44,747 nucleotides of DNA from positions 10,212 through 54,958 of the forward strand of contig NZ_CH672407.1 in assembly GCF_000152885.1 (NCBI RefSeq). Direction: 5' to 3'. Of this stretch, positions 1-9,197 are shown piece by piece. Positions within the stretch are counted from its first letter, which is position 1. The number at the start of each line of letters is the position of its first letter. Origin of the DNA: Idiomarina baltica OS145 (GTDB lineage Bacteria > Pseudomonadota > Gammaproteobacteria > Enterobacterales > Alteromonadaceae). The position numbers and the translations under genes were made by a program. A model generated the notes under the pieces. That model was not told the origin of the DNA. It ran no database searches and worked only from the letters and a program-made list of their open reading frames with translations.

Positions 1-1
1 C

Positions 2-145
2 GACTTCAAAAGCGTCTACCGGTGGTTACATGAATCAGTTACTGCCGATAAAAGGACTCATCAGGCAATCGCGCAACGAATGGAGCAACTCGCAGAGTTG
101 ATGCCGCCGTCAGTCGTAGAGGAAGCAAAAAGCCCCTTAAATTAG
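2..145 (+). CDS. 3' end of an unrecognised gene (47 C-terminal residues)
   Basis: An open frame runs in from the window edge and stops at TAG 143-145. It encodes a charged, helix-prone tail (for example RMEQLAELMPPSVVEEA) with no motif I recognise. Its last codons and stop codon lie inside a terminator hairpin at 129-152, as expected for the genuine 3' end of a gene. It converges on nspC. The family cannot be assigned from this fragment. Confidence 0.6.
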   Translation, partial: DFKSVYRWLHESVTADKRTHQAIAQRMEQLAELMPPSVVEEAKSPLN

Positions 146-152
146 GGGCTTT
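129..152. terminator. Bidirectional intrinsic terminator between the partial gene and nspC
   Basis: A perfect 9-bp stem (AAAGCCCCT 129-137 with AGGGGCTTT 144-152) closes a 6-nt loop. Read on the minus strand, the stem runs straight into a T5 tract, so it is a good terminator for nspC. On the plus strand the T tract is short and interrupted, so termination of the left-hand gene would be weaker. The left-hand gene's stop codon lies in the loop and right arm. Confidence 0.75.
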
Positions 153-160
153 CAGGTTTC

Positions 161-1294
161 TTAGGATAAGCGAGAGCGGAAATCTTCGTACGTAAAATGA
201 CGGATACGTTCAAAACTGCCGTCTTCACGCAGAATGCCAATATCTGGATGTTGTACACCATTAAAGAACGTTGTTTTTACCATGGTGTAATGCATCATGT
301 CGGCAAAGACTAATCGGTCGCCGGGTTTTAACGGCTCATCAAAGCTGTATTCGCCGATGACGTCACCTGCCAAACAACTGTTGCCACCAAGGCGGTATCG
401 GTAAGGTTTATCAGCAGGTAACCCTGCACCCTCGATATGCGGTCGGTATGGCATTTCAAGAACGTCGGGCATGTGCGCAGTAGCGGAGATGTCTAACAGT
501 GCGATAGAACCTTGGTTCTCGACAATATCCACTACTTCACAGACCAATGGACCCGTTTGCCAAGCAACTGCTGATCCGGGTTCTAAAATAATGTCCAAGT
601 TGTAAGTCGCTTTTAACCGTTGCAACTGGCTAATTAGATGGTCAACATCATACCCTTCGCGCGTCATTAAATGACCGCCGCCCAGGTTTAACCACTTCAC
701 CTGATGCAATAAATCGCCAAACTTGTTCTCTACGGCTGCGAGCGTCCGCTCTAAAGCGTAGGAATCGCATTCACATAGGTTGTGTACGTGTATGCCTTCT
801 ACATCGTCTAGTGAGACGTTTTCAAGCTCACTTGCGCGTACACCCAGTCGTGATCCCGGTGCACTGGGATCATAGAGTTCGGTATCGGCCTCTTGGTGTT
901 CGGGATTGACCCGCAAACCAACGGATACGCCTGCCGCCTTTGCTTGGTCGGCGTAGGCTTCCCATTGCGAGATGCTATTAAAAGAGATGTGATTAACAAT
1001 CGGCAACAACTGTTTGATATCCTCAGCCTTGTAGGCTGGAGCATAAGCATGGACTTCGCTGCCGAACTTATCGGCAGCGAGTTGAGCTTCCCAAACCGAG
1101 CTTGCTGTACATCCTTTCAAATACTGCTTGATAAGCGGAAAAGCAGACCACATCGAGTAGCCCTTAAGCGCCAGAATGATACTGGCGCCACTTTCTACTT
1201 GCACACGTTTCATCAACTCTAGATTGTTACGCAGCAATGCTTCGTCGAGTACGTAACAAGGCGAGGGTATATCCTCACGCAGGTACTTGTTCAT
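161..1294 (-). CDS. nspC: Carboxynorspermidine/carboxyspermidine decarboxylase NspC
   Basis: PLP-dependent decarboxylase of the alanine-racemase fold. It removes CO2 from carboxy(nor)spermidine to give (nor)spermidine, the last step of the aspartate-semialdehyde route to polyamines found in Vibrio and many other bacteria. The PLP lysine is K44 in ALKGYSMW. A glycine-rich GGGHLMTREGYD and an EPGSAVAW motif follow, as in the family. Length is 377 residues, the usual size. The frame is open 17 codons further upstream, but ATG 1294 is preferred: it gives the family N-terminus MNKYLREDIPSPCYVLD and has a GGTGAG site before it. It starts 1 nt after the stop of the dehydrogenase gene, so the two are translationally coupled. 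Confidence 0.92.
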   Translation of the reverse strand: MNKYLREDIPSPCYVLDEALLRNNLELMKRVQVESGASIILALKGYSMWSAFPLIKQYLKGCTASSVWEAQLAADKFGSEVHAYAPAYKAEDIKQLLPIVNHISFNSISQWEAYADQAKAAGVSVGLRVNPEHQEADTELYDPSAPGSRLGVRASELENVSLDDVEGIHVHNLCECDSYALERTLAAVENKFGDLLHQVKWLNLGGGHLMTREGYDVDHLISQLQRLKATYNLDIILEPGSAVAWQTGPLVCEVVDIVENQGSIALLDISATAHMPDVLEMPYRPHIEGAGLPADKPYRYRLGGNSCLAGDVIGEYSFDEPLKPGDRLVFADMMHYTMVKTTFFNGVQHPDIGILREDGSFERIRHFTYEDFRSRLS

Positions 1295-1295
1295 A

Positions 1296-2495
1296 TTACT
1301 CACCAAAAGGCTGCTCACACTCAGTAACGTGCCAAGGCAAGCCATACTGATTTAGGCGATTCATGAATTCATCTGGGTCGAATTGTTCCATGTTCCAAAC
1401 GCCTGGTTTCATCCATTCGCCTTGCAACATCATTGCCGCGCCAATCATAGCGGGTACGCCAGTAGTGTATGAGACTGCTTGTGCGCCTACTTCTTTGTTC
1501 GTTTCAGCATGGTCACAGTTATTGTAAATAAAGATGGTTTTCTCTTTGCCATCTTTCATACCTGTTACATAGGTACCAATACAAGTTTTACCGGTGTAGC
1601 CTTCTGCTAACGAGCCTGGGTTAGGCAATACGGCCTTTAAAAACTCAAGCGGTACGATGTCTTGTCCTTGGAACTGAACGGGCTTGATTGACGTCATGCC
1701 AACATTCTCCAACACACGCAAATGCGTCAAGTATTGGTCGCCAAAGGTCATCCAGAAACGCGCGCGCTTGATAGTTGGGAAGTGCTTAACCAAAGATTCA
1801 AGCTCTTCGTGATACAGCAGATAAGAAGGACGTTCGCCAACATTGGGATAATCTAAATCCTTGCGGACGCTGATTGGATCGGTTTCGTGCCATTCGCCAT
1901 TTTCCCAGAACTTACCTTTTTGCGTGATTTCACGAATATTGATTTCTGGATTAAAGTTGGTCGCAAAGGCTTGTCCGTGGTCACCGCCATTACAATCGAC
2001 GATATCGAGATAATGAATCTCGTCGAAGTAGTGTTTAGCAGCGTAGGCTGTGAATACGTTAGTCACACCCGGATCGAATCCCGCGCCTAACAGCGCCATC
2101 AGCCCCTTCTCTTTGAAGCGTTCTTGATAGGCCCATTGCCAAGAATATTCGAATTTAGCTTCATCTTTTGGTTCATAGTTAGCAGTGTCGAGGTAGTGCA
2201 CGCCGGTTTCCAAACACGCGTCCATGATTGGTAAGTCTTGGTATGGCAGGGCTACGTTGATGACTAGTTTAGGCTGCACTTGGCGAATCAGATCCGCGAC
2301 TTTAGCAGAATCGTCAGCGTCGACCTGATACACACCTACTACGCGATCGGCGCCGGCTTGTTCCTGCAAGGCTTCACACTTAGAAAGGGTACGGCTTGCC
2401 AAATGAATTTCTGAGAACACTTCTGGCAGCTTGGCACATTTTTGTACAACTACGCCGGCAACACCGCCCGCGCCAATGATTAAAACCTTAGACAT
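1296..2495 (-). CDS. Carboxynorspermidine dehydrogenase (saccharopine dehydrogenase family)
   Basis: NAD(P)H-dependent reductase of the Lys1-like family. In this context it condenses a diamine with aspartate semialdehyde and reduces the Schiff base to carboxy(nor)spermidine, the substrate of NspC. The N-terminus has a Rossmann glycine motif (VLIIGAGGVAGVV), followed by ALPYQDLPIMDACLETGVHYLDTA, typical of saccharopine-dehydrogenase-like proteins. At 399 residues it is normal for this subgroup. A clear AGAGGATAGAG ribosome site precedes ATG 2495. The pairing with nspC, 1 nt apart, separates it from lysine-pathway homologues. No diaminobutyrate-forming gene for norspermidine supply lies nearby, so spermidine from putrescine is the likelier product. 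Confidence 0.9.
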   Translation of the reverse strand: MSKVLIIGAGGVAGVVVQKCAKLPEVFSEIHLASRTLSKCEALQEQAGADRVVGVYQVDADDSAKVADLIRQVQPKLVINVALPYQDLPIMDACLETGVHYLDTANYEPKDEAKFEYSWQWAYQERFKEKGLMALLGAGFDPGVTNVFTAYAAKHYFDEIHYLDIVDCNGGDHGQAFATNFNPEINIREITQKGKFWENGEWHETDPISVRKDLDYPNVGERPSYLLYHEELESLVKHFPTIKRARFWMTFGDQYLTHLRVLENVGMTSIKPVQFQGQDIVPLEFLKAVLPNPGSLAEGYTGKTCIGTYVTGMKDGKEKTIFIYNNCDHAETNKEVGAQAVSYTTGVPAMIGAAMMLQGEWMKPGVWNMEQFDPDEFMNRLNQYGLPWHVTECEQPFGE

Positions 2496-2565
2496 TCGCT
2501 CTATCCTCTATCGTAAATGCAGTATCATTTCTTGCTGCGAAAGATAGCATAAAATTATCAGTGCT

Positions 2566-4716
2566 TCATTCGCTATCTTTGCCTTGTGTAACTGTCATGT
2601 TGAGCTTATTTGCCGCAAATGTCCAAAGCTTGCTAACGTGTTCAATGGTCATCCATGTTGGTCGATCATTTAAGTGACCAGCAGAAGGCTGTGTAAGCAG
2701 TAGTATCGGTTTGTCGCAGTTTTGCGCGCGTTGCAAAGCAGCAGCAAGTTTATAACTGTGCCAGGGCGCCACGCGAGTATTGTTTTGGGATGTGCTGACA
2801 ATAGTCGCCGGATAACAGCTTGGTTTTTCGATATTGTGCAGTGGCGAATAGTTATAGAGCGTATTGAATTGCGACGCATCGCTACTCAGTCCATATTCGG
2901 TCGCCCACGCTTTGGCGTTGGCGTTGGCCGTTTGATAGCGCAGCATGTCAAACAAGCCATTATCAAGTAACGCGACGTTAAACAACTCGGGCGACTCCGC
3001 CATCACTGCAGCACCTAGCATTGCGCCATTGCTGCGACCGTAAAACGCTAACTGGTCGCGCGTGGAATACTGGTTTCTAAGTAGATATTCGGCGGCGCCT
3101 TTAATATCACGAATGACCTGTAGCTTACCGGTTAATCGGCCTGCGTCGTGCCATTGTTCGCCGAACTCGCCACCACCGCGGACATTGGCAATTGCGACTT
3201 GGCCACCGAGTTCCAACCACGTCAACCAAGCAGGGTTGTATGTAGGAAGCATCGAGATACCAAAACCACCATAAGCGATGAGCAGCGTAGGACGTGCTGT
3301 TGGCTCGGATTTAACATCTTTACCAACGATAAACATTGGGATCGGCTGGCCATCAGATGAGGTGTAGGTAACTTGTTTAGCTTGATAGCTGTCGACGCCT
3401 GCCGGCTGTTTGAATGAACGCCAAAGTGTCGTGCGTTGCTGTTCTGCTTGGTAGCGATAGATGCTGCCAGGTTGAGTGAACTGTTCAAATTTAAAGAAAG
3501 CCTCACGCCCGATTTTATCTGCTGTGAGCTCCGAAATATGGCCCTGCCCAGGTAGCGCTAACTCCCTTAACACGTGCCCCTCTTGGCTAAAAATGACTAA
3601 GCGTGACTGAGCTTTATCTAAATAATGAGCAATGATCTGATCATTAATCACAACGGCGTCAGCTAACGTTTGCTGTTGTTCCTCTACCACGATTTTCTGA
3701 GATTGTTGCGGTTGCTGGATATCTAATGCAGCGAGTAACCCTCGACCTTGCTTACCCCGCAGTTTAAATATAAGTGATTGTCCGCTGCGGCCGATAAACG
3801 TGGCAAATTCATTATCAGGAAAGTTTATGGCAATCAGTTCGTTGGGCTGCTTTACATCTGCCAGTAAGTACCAACGATTTTTGTCAAAGCCAGACGTCTC
3901 TTTGATCAATAATGCAGAGGTATCGGGTAACGTATAGATATAGCTGTCATTTTTTATCCCGGTTGCAATCCGTTTGTCTTGTGTTTGTGCCGAACCTAGC
4001 TTGTGGAAGTATGTTTGAACCGGTGCTTGGCCATCATAACCGCCATCACTGCTTTGCGGATAGCGACTGTAGTAAAACCCCTTCGAGTCCATAGTCCAGG
4101 CGAGTGGAGTAAACTTCACACCACTGATCACTGGTTGCGCGGGCGGTTTTGGCTCGGCAACTGGCGTGATGTACCAATCAACCCAGTCGCTGCCTTGTTC
4201 GCTCAACGAGTAAGCGATAGTCTTGCCATCAGGCGATACACTATAGTCGTGAATCGAGGTCGTGCCAGAGGGATCAAGTTGGTTGGGATCGATCACGATA
4301 TGTGGTGCGCCCGAGTCTGATTGACGTACGTAGAGTACCGACTGATCTTGCAAGCCATCGTTTTGCAGATAGAACCAATGTCCAGCGACTTCGGTAGGCG
4401 CACTGGTACGTTCGTAATTTGATAACTCTGTCAGCCGTTGTCGAATAAACTCAGCGCTGCTTAACTGACCTAAGCGTTGTTCTGTATAACGGTCCTCTGC
4501 CGCTAGCCACTTTACTACTTCCGAGTGCTGTTCATCTTCTAGGCTGCGAAAGTCGTCAGTGACCTCCTCGCCGTGATAGTTATCGGTCACGGATTTTGAG
4601 GCAAGAGTGGGATAGCCATAGGGATTCTCAGGCTTGGCTGCTGGTTTTTCGTTCTGACTCGAGCACGCTGAGACTAAAGCGAAAATTAACAGGCTAGCAA
4701 ACCGTGTGTGCTTCAT
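2566..4716 (-). CDS. Prolyl oligopeptidase-family (S9A) lipoprotein with altered triad
   Basis: The N-terminus is a lipoprotein signal with lipobox LVSAC (Cys18), so the protein should be membrane-anchored outside the cytoplasm. A beta-propeller region is followed by a C-terminal alpha/beta hydrolase domain. The nucleophile is S562 in YGRSNG (family GGSNGG) and the histidine is H681 in SAGHLNDRP. The position matching the triad Asp (D641 of porcine prolyl oligopeptidase, in HDDRVVP) is N646 in NNTRVAP. The neighbouring arginine (R648) is kept. At 716 residues it is full length. It stands alone, 65 nt from tmcA. Either it is a weak or specialised peptidase, or it no longer cleaves proline-containing peptides. 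Confidence 0.85.
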   Translation of the reverse strand: MKHTRFASLLIFALVSACSSQNEKPAAKPENPYGYPTLASKSVTDNYHGEEVTDDFRSLEDEQHSEVVKWLAAEDRYTEQRLGQLSSAEFIRQRLTELSNYERTSAPTEVAGHWFYLQNDGLQDQSVLYVRQSDSGAPHIVIDPNQLDPSGTTSIHDYSVSPDGKTIAYSLSEQGSDWVDWYITPVAEPKPPAQPVISGVKFTPLAWTMDSKGFYYSRYPQSSDGGYDGQAPVQTYFHKLGSAQTQDKRIATGIKNDSYIYTLPDTSALLIKETSGFDKNRWYLLADVKQPNELIAINFPDNEFATFIGRSGQSLIFKLRGKQGRGLLAALDIQQPQQSQKIVVEEQQQTLADAVVINDQIIAHYLDKAQSRLVIFSQEGHVLRELALPGQGHISELTADKIGREAFFKFEQFTQPGSIYRYQAEQQRTTLWRSFKQPAGVDSYQAKQVTYTSSDGQPIPMFIVGKDVKSEPTARPTLLIAYGGFGISMLPTYNPAWLTWLELGGQVAIANVRGGGEFGEQWHDAGRLTGKLQVIRDIKGAAEYLLRNQYSTRDQLAFYGRSNGAMLGAAVMAESPELFNVALLDNGLFDMLRYQTANANAKAWATEYGLSSDASQFNTLYNYSPLHNIEKPSCYPATIVSTSQNNTRVAPWHSYKLAAALQRAQNCDKPILLLTQPSAGHLNDRPTWMTIEHVSKLWTFAANKLNMTVTQGKDSE

Positions 4717-4780
4717 AGGATATCCCTTTGGTGAAATGAACGTACTATTCTATGAACCCTGACTCAGTGACTCAATCGCT

Positions 4781-6550
4781 TTACAGAATTTTAGCGATAT
4801 CTGAACGTATTAGTGCGCTGAGTTGTTTGAAGGAATCTGCTTTATAAGTATGTTTGAGTGACTGCATCGCGTTTTGAGGTACGGCAAAGTCAGATGGAGT
4901 AAATGTGAGCGCATCATGGTTGCTGACTAACGCACAGGCAAATAGCACACTGTCTAGCGGCAAAATGGCTTCTTTAAAGGCGCTGAGTAAAGCGTTTGTG
5001 GTAGCGTCGAGTGTGTTTGATGGAATCTGGCCGTTAAACCACCAACGCAGCTGAGCGGCACCCCATTCACAAAGAGGCGTACACAACGCTTCAGCGTCAG
5101 CTGTTATTGGGAAGACCCAAAGCGATGCATAGCGCGCGCTGACGCGATCTTGCTTACTACTGAGCCGGATCAGGTGGTAGCCGTTGGCACGCCAAAATTG
5201 AGCTAAACCTGGATCGTAACCAAAACTTGTACCGAGCGCATGCACGTTTTGCGTTGCTGCCCAGTGTTGAACGGCATTGAGGATATTCGAGGCGATATGC
5301 TGTCGACGGTGACTTTCTTGGACGGCGATTCTACTCACTCGGCACCATCGTAAGGCCGCTAGACGGGGGCTTTGCAGAAAGTAAGTGAGACTTTGAGGCA
5401 ATAAATTTCCAGCTGGACGTCGTTTGCCTAATTGCACTTGCAAAGCGAGGTCATCTGCCAGTGGGCCTTCTAGCGCGAGCCAGGCAACCGCGATGACAGA
5501 GCCATTGTTAACGTGCAAGTAAAGGTAATGCTGCGGCTCATCGAGTAATAGTTTGAGATCATTTGGACTACTTTGGTAGTGGGCTTCGAGTAGTAACTCA
5601 AACGCTTGGTGCAGAGCATCCTCTGGTAGCTTGCTGGCATGATAAACGCCGCTATCTATTGACTGGGTTAATTGTCGTGGCGCCGCATTCAGCAGTAATG
5701 CTTGCTGTAGCCAATGCTCTAAAGGGTCACCCGTTAACCAACGGATGGGGTCTTTTAATGTGTGCATCTTCACGTGAGCAAACGTCCGTTCGGCCCACTC
5801 GACAAAGTGAATAGCAAAGCCTCGGCCACACCCCTCATAACCATCTACAGTTGTCGCTAGCATCCACGCCGGATACTTTTGCACCAACTTTTGAATCGCC
5901 CATAAAGGAATACCTGCCGCTTCATCGATAATGAGTCGCTCTGTTGAGCCAGGTTGATCAATCAGTGTGTCCCATGCAACAAAGTGAGCATGAGGTGCGT
6001 GTTTCAGTAATACTTGAGCATTAGCTTTTCTGGGCGCTGTGACAATACATTGGCTTGCGTTGTCGGCTTGAGCAAGCGCTGTCCCTAAACAACTGCTTTT
6101 ACCACGACCTCGTGATGCAATAACGATATGCACAGATTCCTTGTCCTGCAACTGTTGGACAAGGTCCTGTTGGGCTGCCGTAGGCAGTGAAGGTGGCTTA
6201 GCATCGCTTGTGGTCTCAATGGGCGAACGCATTTGCCAACAATCGATGAGCCGCTGTAACGCGGGAGAAGGCCGTTGTGGCGTCAGTAGCACTAGCTCGC
6301 CACCGGCGACTAAAGTGCCACACAAAGAAGCTATGGCATCAAAATTCAGTTGGTTTCGACAGTCAATGACAACTTGGTTGAACTCGTGTCCAAGATAGTC
6401 TCTATAACGGTTGCTGGCTGCATGGGCTGCTGTATCAGAGTCAGATAAATAAAGCGAAAGGTTTTCGGGAGGAGTATCAAAAGAGGGGCTCAAAAGAGCC
6501 CCATCTGACATGATACGTAACTGTCTAAAGTCAGTATTCTCTAGAACCAC
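4781..6550 (-). CDS. tmcA: tRNA(Met) cytidine acetyltransferase TmcA
   Basis: ATP-dependent acetyltransferase that makes N4-acetylcytidine at the wobble base of elongator tRNA-Met. The P-loop is ASRGRGKS with K151. A DEAA Walker B (LIIDEAAGIP) follows, then a GNAT domain around RIAVQESHRRQHIASNIL, and then the C-terminal tRNA-binding region. At 589 residues it is shorter than the E. coli enzyme (about 670), with the loss mainly at the N-terminus and tail. The start is GTG 6550, overlapping the transporter stop by 10 nt. ATG 6511 is the alternative, but the upstream start keeps FRQLRIMSDG, which resembles the family's N-terminal strand. A hairpin sits in its first codons. Confidence 0.9.
   Translation of the reverse strand: MVLENTDFRQLRIMSDGALLSPSFDTPPENLSLYLSDSDTAAHAASNRYRDYLGHEFNQVVIDCRNQLNFDAIASLCGTLVAGGELVLLTPQRPSPALQRLIDCWQMRSPIETTSDAKPPSLPTAAQQDLVQQLQDKESVHIVIASRGRGKSSCLGTALAQADNASQCIVTAPRKANAQVLLKHAPHAHFVAWDTLIDQPGSTERLIIDEAAGIPLWAIQKLVQKYPAWMLATTVDGYEGCGRGFAIHFVEWAERTFAHVKMHTLKDPIRWLTGDPLEHWLQQALLLNAAPRQLTQSIDSGVYHASKLPEDALHQAFELLLEAHYQSSPNDLKLLLDEPQHYLYLHVNNGSVIAVAWLALEGPLADDLALQVQLGKRRPAGNLLPQSLTYFLQSPRLAALRWCRVSRIAVQESHRRQHIASNILNAVQHWAATQNVHALGTSFGYDPGLAQFWRANGYHLIRLSSKQDRVSARYASLWVFPITADAEALCTPLCEWGAAQLRWWFNGQIPSNTLDATTNALLSAFKEAILPLDSVLFACALVSNHDALTFTPSDFAVPQNAMQSLKHTYKADSFKQLSALIRSDIAKIL
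6485..6502 (-). terminator. Terminator-like hairpin inside the start of tmcA
   Basis: A perfect 7-bp stem with a 4-nt loop (GGGGCTC 6485-6491, GAGCCCC 6496-6502). On the minus strand it is followed by TCTTTT. It lies about 40 nt after the transporter stop codon and inside the tmcA reading frame. It may terminate or attenuate transcription leaving the transporter gene; the T tract is imperfect, so termination would be partial. Confidence 0.45.
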
Positions 6551-7959
6551 GTGATGCCAAAGAATTTGCTTAATACGGTGTTGACGAATACCACAAATAG
6601 GATGGCAGGAATAAAGGTGGTAATGGATACACGTACGTATTTGGCTAAGAATGTATTGGGATAATTGCTATTACCCTCAGATAACTCTTTTTCAAGGCTG
6701 CTATACCGCCAGTGCCACCAAACAAATAAGCAAATGAGCAAACCGTTAAGCGGTAAAATGGTGTCATAAAACACATCGTAAATGACATCAAACACAGACT
6801 TTGTAGCGCCGCCGTAACTAACAAACTCGGTAAATGCTGGTATAAATCCAAATGAAGTGGCTGCGATAATTGTGAGTACTGTGGTCGCTGCACACATAAT
6901 TGATAGTGCTTTTTTACGCGACGTGCCACGTTGTTGAATGATGGCTGCCGTCGGTACCTCGATAATAGAAACCAACGAGGTAATGGCAGCTACAAAAGCG
7001 AGCAAGAAGAAAATGGTGGCTGCAATGCTGGCGCCAACGTATCCAATTGATGCTTCTAAAGCGATAAAAATTTGTGGGAAGAATGAAAAGATCATGCTTA
7101 CCGAAGAATCGCTAAGTGAGTTAGGGTCGGTATTCGGGTTAATTGCGAATATCGCCGGCAAGGTCATAAGGCCTGCGGTGAAAGCGACCGCGGTGTCTGT
7201 AATTGCGACAAGCTTACCGGAGGTTACAATATCGTCCTTGCGGCTAAAATAAGAGCCATAAGTGATGAGAATGCCCATACCGAGTGACAAGCTGAAGAAT
7301 GCCTGTGAGAGGGCGCCACTGATTACCGAACCATCAATTTTGCTAAAGTCAGGAACTAAGTAGAACTGAATGCCGAGCGATGCGTTATCTAATGAAAGTA
7401 CAAAGATAACGAGTAAAATCAGCATAATAAATAACGCTGGCATCAGGAATTTAGCCGCTTTCTCAATACCCTGGCGAACGCCGCCCATGAGAATAATGTT
7501 GACGATTAACGTCACCGCGACAAGGAAACCAACAAAGCTGTAGTCGTTGACAAATTGACCGAAGTAACTCGGGTCCGCTAGTTTATTGAGGTCACCGATG
7601 GCGGCATGGTAAAGATAACCGAAAATCCAGACAGTGATGACCATATAAAATATAGCGATCATGAAAGGAGTGAGAACAGCTAAGAAGCCCGAAAAGCTCC
7701 AAAATGGTTTGCCACTGCCTAATGCTAAATAAGAGCCGAGCGGATTTTTTTGAGCTTTTCGGCCAAGCCCCATTTCGGCAAGCATGACGGGTAGACATAT
7801 AAATGCAACAAAGAGTGCATAGATTAAAAGAAACGCTCCGCCACCATTTTTAGTTGCAGCGACAGGGAATCCAACCAGGTTACCAATACCAACCGCTGAA
7901 CCTGCGGCAGCTAGGATAAACCCGATCTTGGAACTGAATTGATCGCGTTGTTCGCTCAT
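6541..7959 (-). CDS. Sodium-dependent transporter, neurotransmitter:sodium symporter (NSS/SNF) family
   Basis: Inner-membrane Na+-coupled symporter, usually for amino acids or related small molecules. The N-terminal signature FSSKIGFILAAAGSAVGIGN, with the unwound TM1 sodium/substrate region, followed by FPVAATKNGGGAF, is diagnostic. About eleven or twelve hydrophobic segments follow over 472 residues, typical of bacterial members. AGAAGGAAAC precedes ATG 7959. The substrate cannot be read from sequence. It overlaps tmcA by 10 nt; the functional link is unclear and may reflect compaction only. Confidence 0.9.
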   Translation of the reverse strand: MSEQRDQFSSKIGFILAAAGSAVGIGNLVGFPVAATKNGGGAFLLIYALFVAFICLPVMLAEMGLGRKAQKNPLGSYLALGSGKPFWSFSGFLAVLTPFMIAIFYMVITVWIFGYLYHAAIGDLNKLADPSYFGQFVNDYSFVGFLVAVTLIVNIILMGGVRQGIEKAAKFLMPALFIMLILLVIFVLSLDNASLGIQFYLVPDFSKIDGSVISGALSQAFFSLSLGMGILITYGSYFSRKDDIVTSGKLVAITDTAVAFTAGLMTLPAIFAINPNTDPNSLSDSSVSMIFSFFPQIFIALEASIGYVGASIAATIFFLLAFVAAITSLVSIIEVPTAAIIQQRGTSRKKALSIMCAATTVLTIIAATSFGFIPAFTEFVSYGGATKSVFDVIYDVFYDTILPLNGLLICLFVWWHWRYSSLEKELSEGNSNYPNTFLAKYVRVSITTFIPAILFVVFVNTVLSKFFGITWF

Positions 7960-8123
7960 TAGTTTCCTTCTTTTTAATTGTTATTGTAGAGCTCTATATA
8001 GCGAGCCAAAAATTTAAGCAATCCTAGCAAGGGGCAGGGCGCTCGGCAAGCATGCGCCCGCCTGTTCTGCGATTAAAGGTGTAAAGCGTAGGTTTAATAA
8101 GGAAATTTAAGAGGTTCTGCGGT

Positions 8124-9191
8124 TTACCAAGACTGCATTTCTATAATTCGTGACACACAGCGCTGAAACGGAAACTTAAGTAACTCAGCCTGATACAGGC
8201 GGTCGGGCTCATCGGCAGCATTAAGTATGAGTAAGCAACCTCGATCGTAGCACTCATCGACTAACGCGATAAAACGGCGAGCCTCATTGTCCAAGTGACT
8301 TTCGTGTTGATGCGCTGCGTCGCGTTGGTAGCCGTCCTCGACTCCTTGTTGAATTGAGTTTTTCGGCTTAAAAGTAAAACGTGGAACCTTATCAACGGCG
8401 ATCTGCTTATAGTGCTCCGCGAGTTCCATATAGTCACGCTGGCTTCTTGGACCCGAACAGAGCTGAGCGAAGTCAAACAGAATCGTCTTTTCTGAACGAC
8501 ATATACAAGGTAAGTCGCGGTTCATGATGGTCACTGGCTTATTATCAGATAACTGACCAAAGTGTGCGGCGACTTGCTGCTGAAAGTCTTGTGCTGACTG
8601 CTCAATAAAGTAATACGGCGCTTCACCCTGTTTTAGTCGGCGGTAATCAATACCTGAATCAAGGTCAATGATTTGGCATTGTCGCTCGAGCAACTGAATG
8701 AAGGGTTCAAAGCGGTGCCGTGCAAGACCGCCCCGATACAGCTCTGACGGTGGTGTATTTGAGGTCGTGACGAGGGTGACACCATGACTGAACAACGCCT
8801 GCCAGAGATTAGCTAACAGCATGGCATCACCAATGTCTTCGACGATAAACTCATCTAAACATATCACTCGATATTCTCGCGCCCATGCGTCAGCGATAGT
8901 TAATAGGGGGTTCGCTTCGCCTTGGTGTTGATTGAGCTGATCATGAATGCGCTTCATGAAGTGGTGATAATGTAATCTGATTTTGCTCGGTACGGCTAGG
9001 CTACTATAAAACAAATCCATCAACATCGACTTACCGCGACCGACGGGACCGTAAATATAAACAGATTGTGGATGCGCATATTGAACAAGTTGCTGGCGCA
9101 GAATATCAAGACGAGCGCACACAGATTCTTGCAGTGCATCCGCTTGCAATTTTCCTGAGTGAATAAGGCTTTGATACTGTGTCTTTATCAT
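8124..9191 (-). CDS. zapE: Cell division ATPase ZapE (AFG1-like)
   Basis: P-loop ATPase that associates with the Z-ring in E. coli during late division and under stress. The Walker A motif is YGPVGRGKSM with K54. Walker B is CLDEF, followed by LVTTSN, a sensor-1-like motif, and ARHRFEPFIQLL, all family features. At 355 residues it is slightly shorter than E. coli ZapE (375). The N-terminus TQYQSLIHSG matches the family start. ATG 9191 directly follows the T6 tract of an intrinsic terminator, so the gene has no Shine-Dalgarno sequence in the usual place. Transcription either reads through the terminator or starts in an unseen position. Confidence 0.92.
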   Translation of the reverse strand: MIKTQYQSLIHSGKLQADALQESVCARLDILRQQLVQYAHPQSVYIYGPVGRGKSMLMDLFYSSLAVPSKIRLHYHHFMKRIHDQLNQHQGEANPLLTIADAWAREYRVICLDEFIVEDIGDAMLLANLWQALFSHGVTLVTTSNTPPSELYRGGLARHRFEPFIQLLERQCQIIDLDSGIDYRRLKQGEAPYYFIEQSAQDFQQQVAAHFGQLSDNKPVTIMNRDLPCICRSEKTILFDFAQLCSGPRSQRDYMELAEHYKQIAVDKVPRFTFKPKNSIQQGVEDGYQRDAAHQHESHLDNEARRFIALVDECYDRGCLLILNAADEPDRLYQAELLKFPFQRCVSRIIEMQSW

Positions 9192-9197
9192 AAAAAA

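Noticed and set aside
7960-8123. A small gene or RNA in the gap between the NSS transporter and zapE
   Set aside because: No ORF with a ribosome site and no clear hairpin with a T tract was seen; the part near 7980-8010 resembles promoter sequence, but the spacings are poor.
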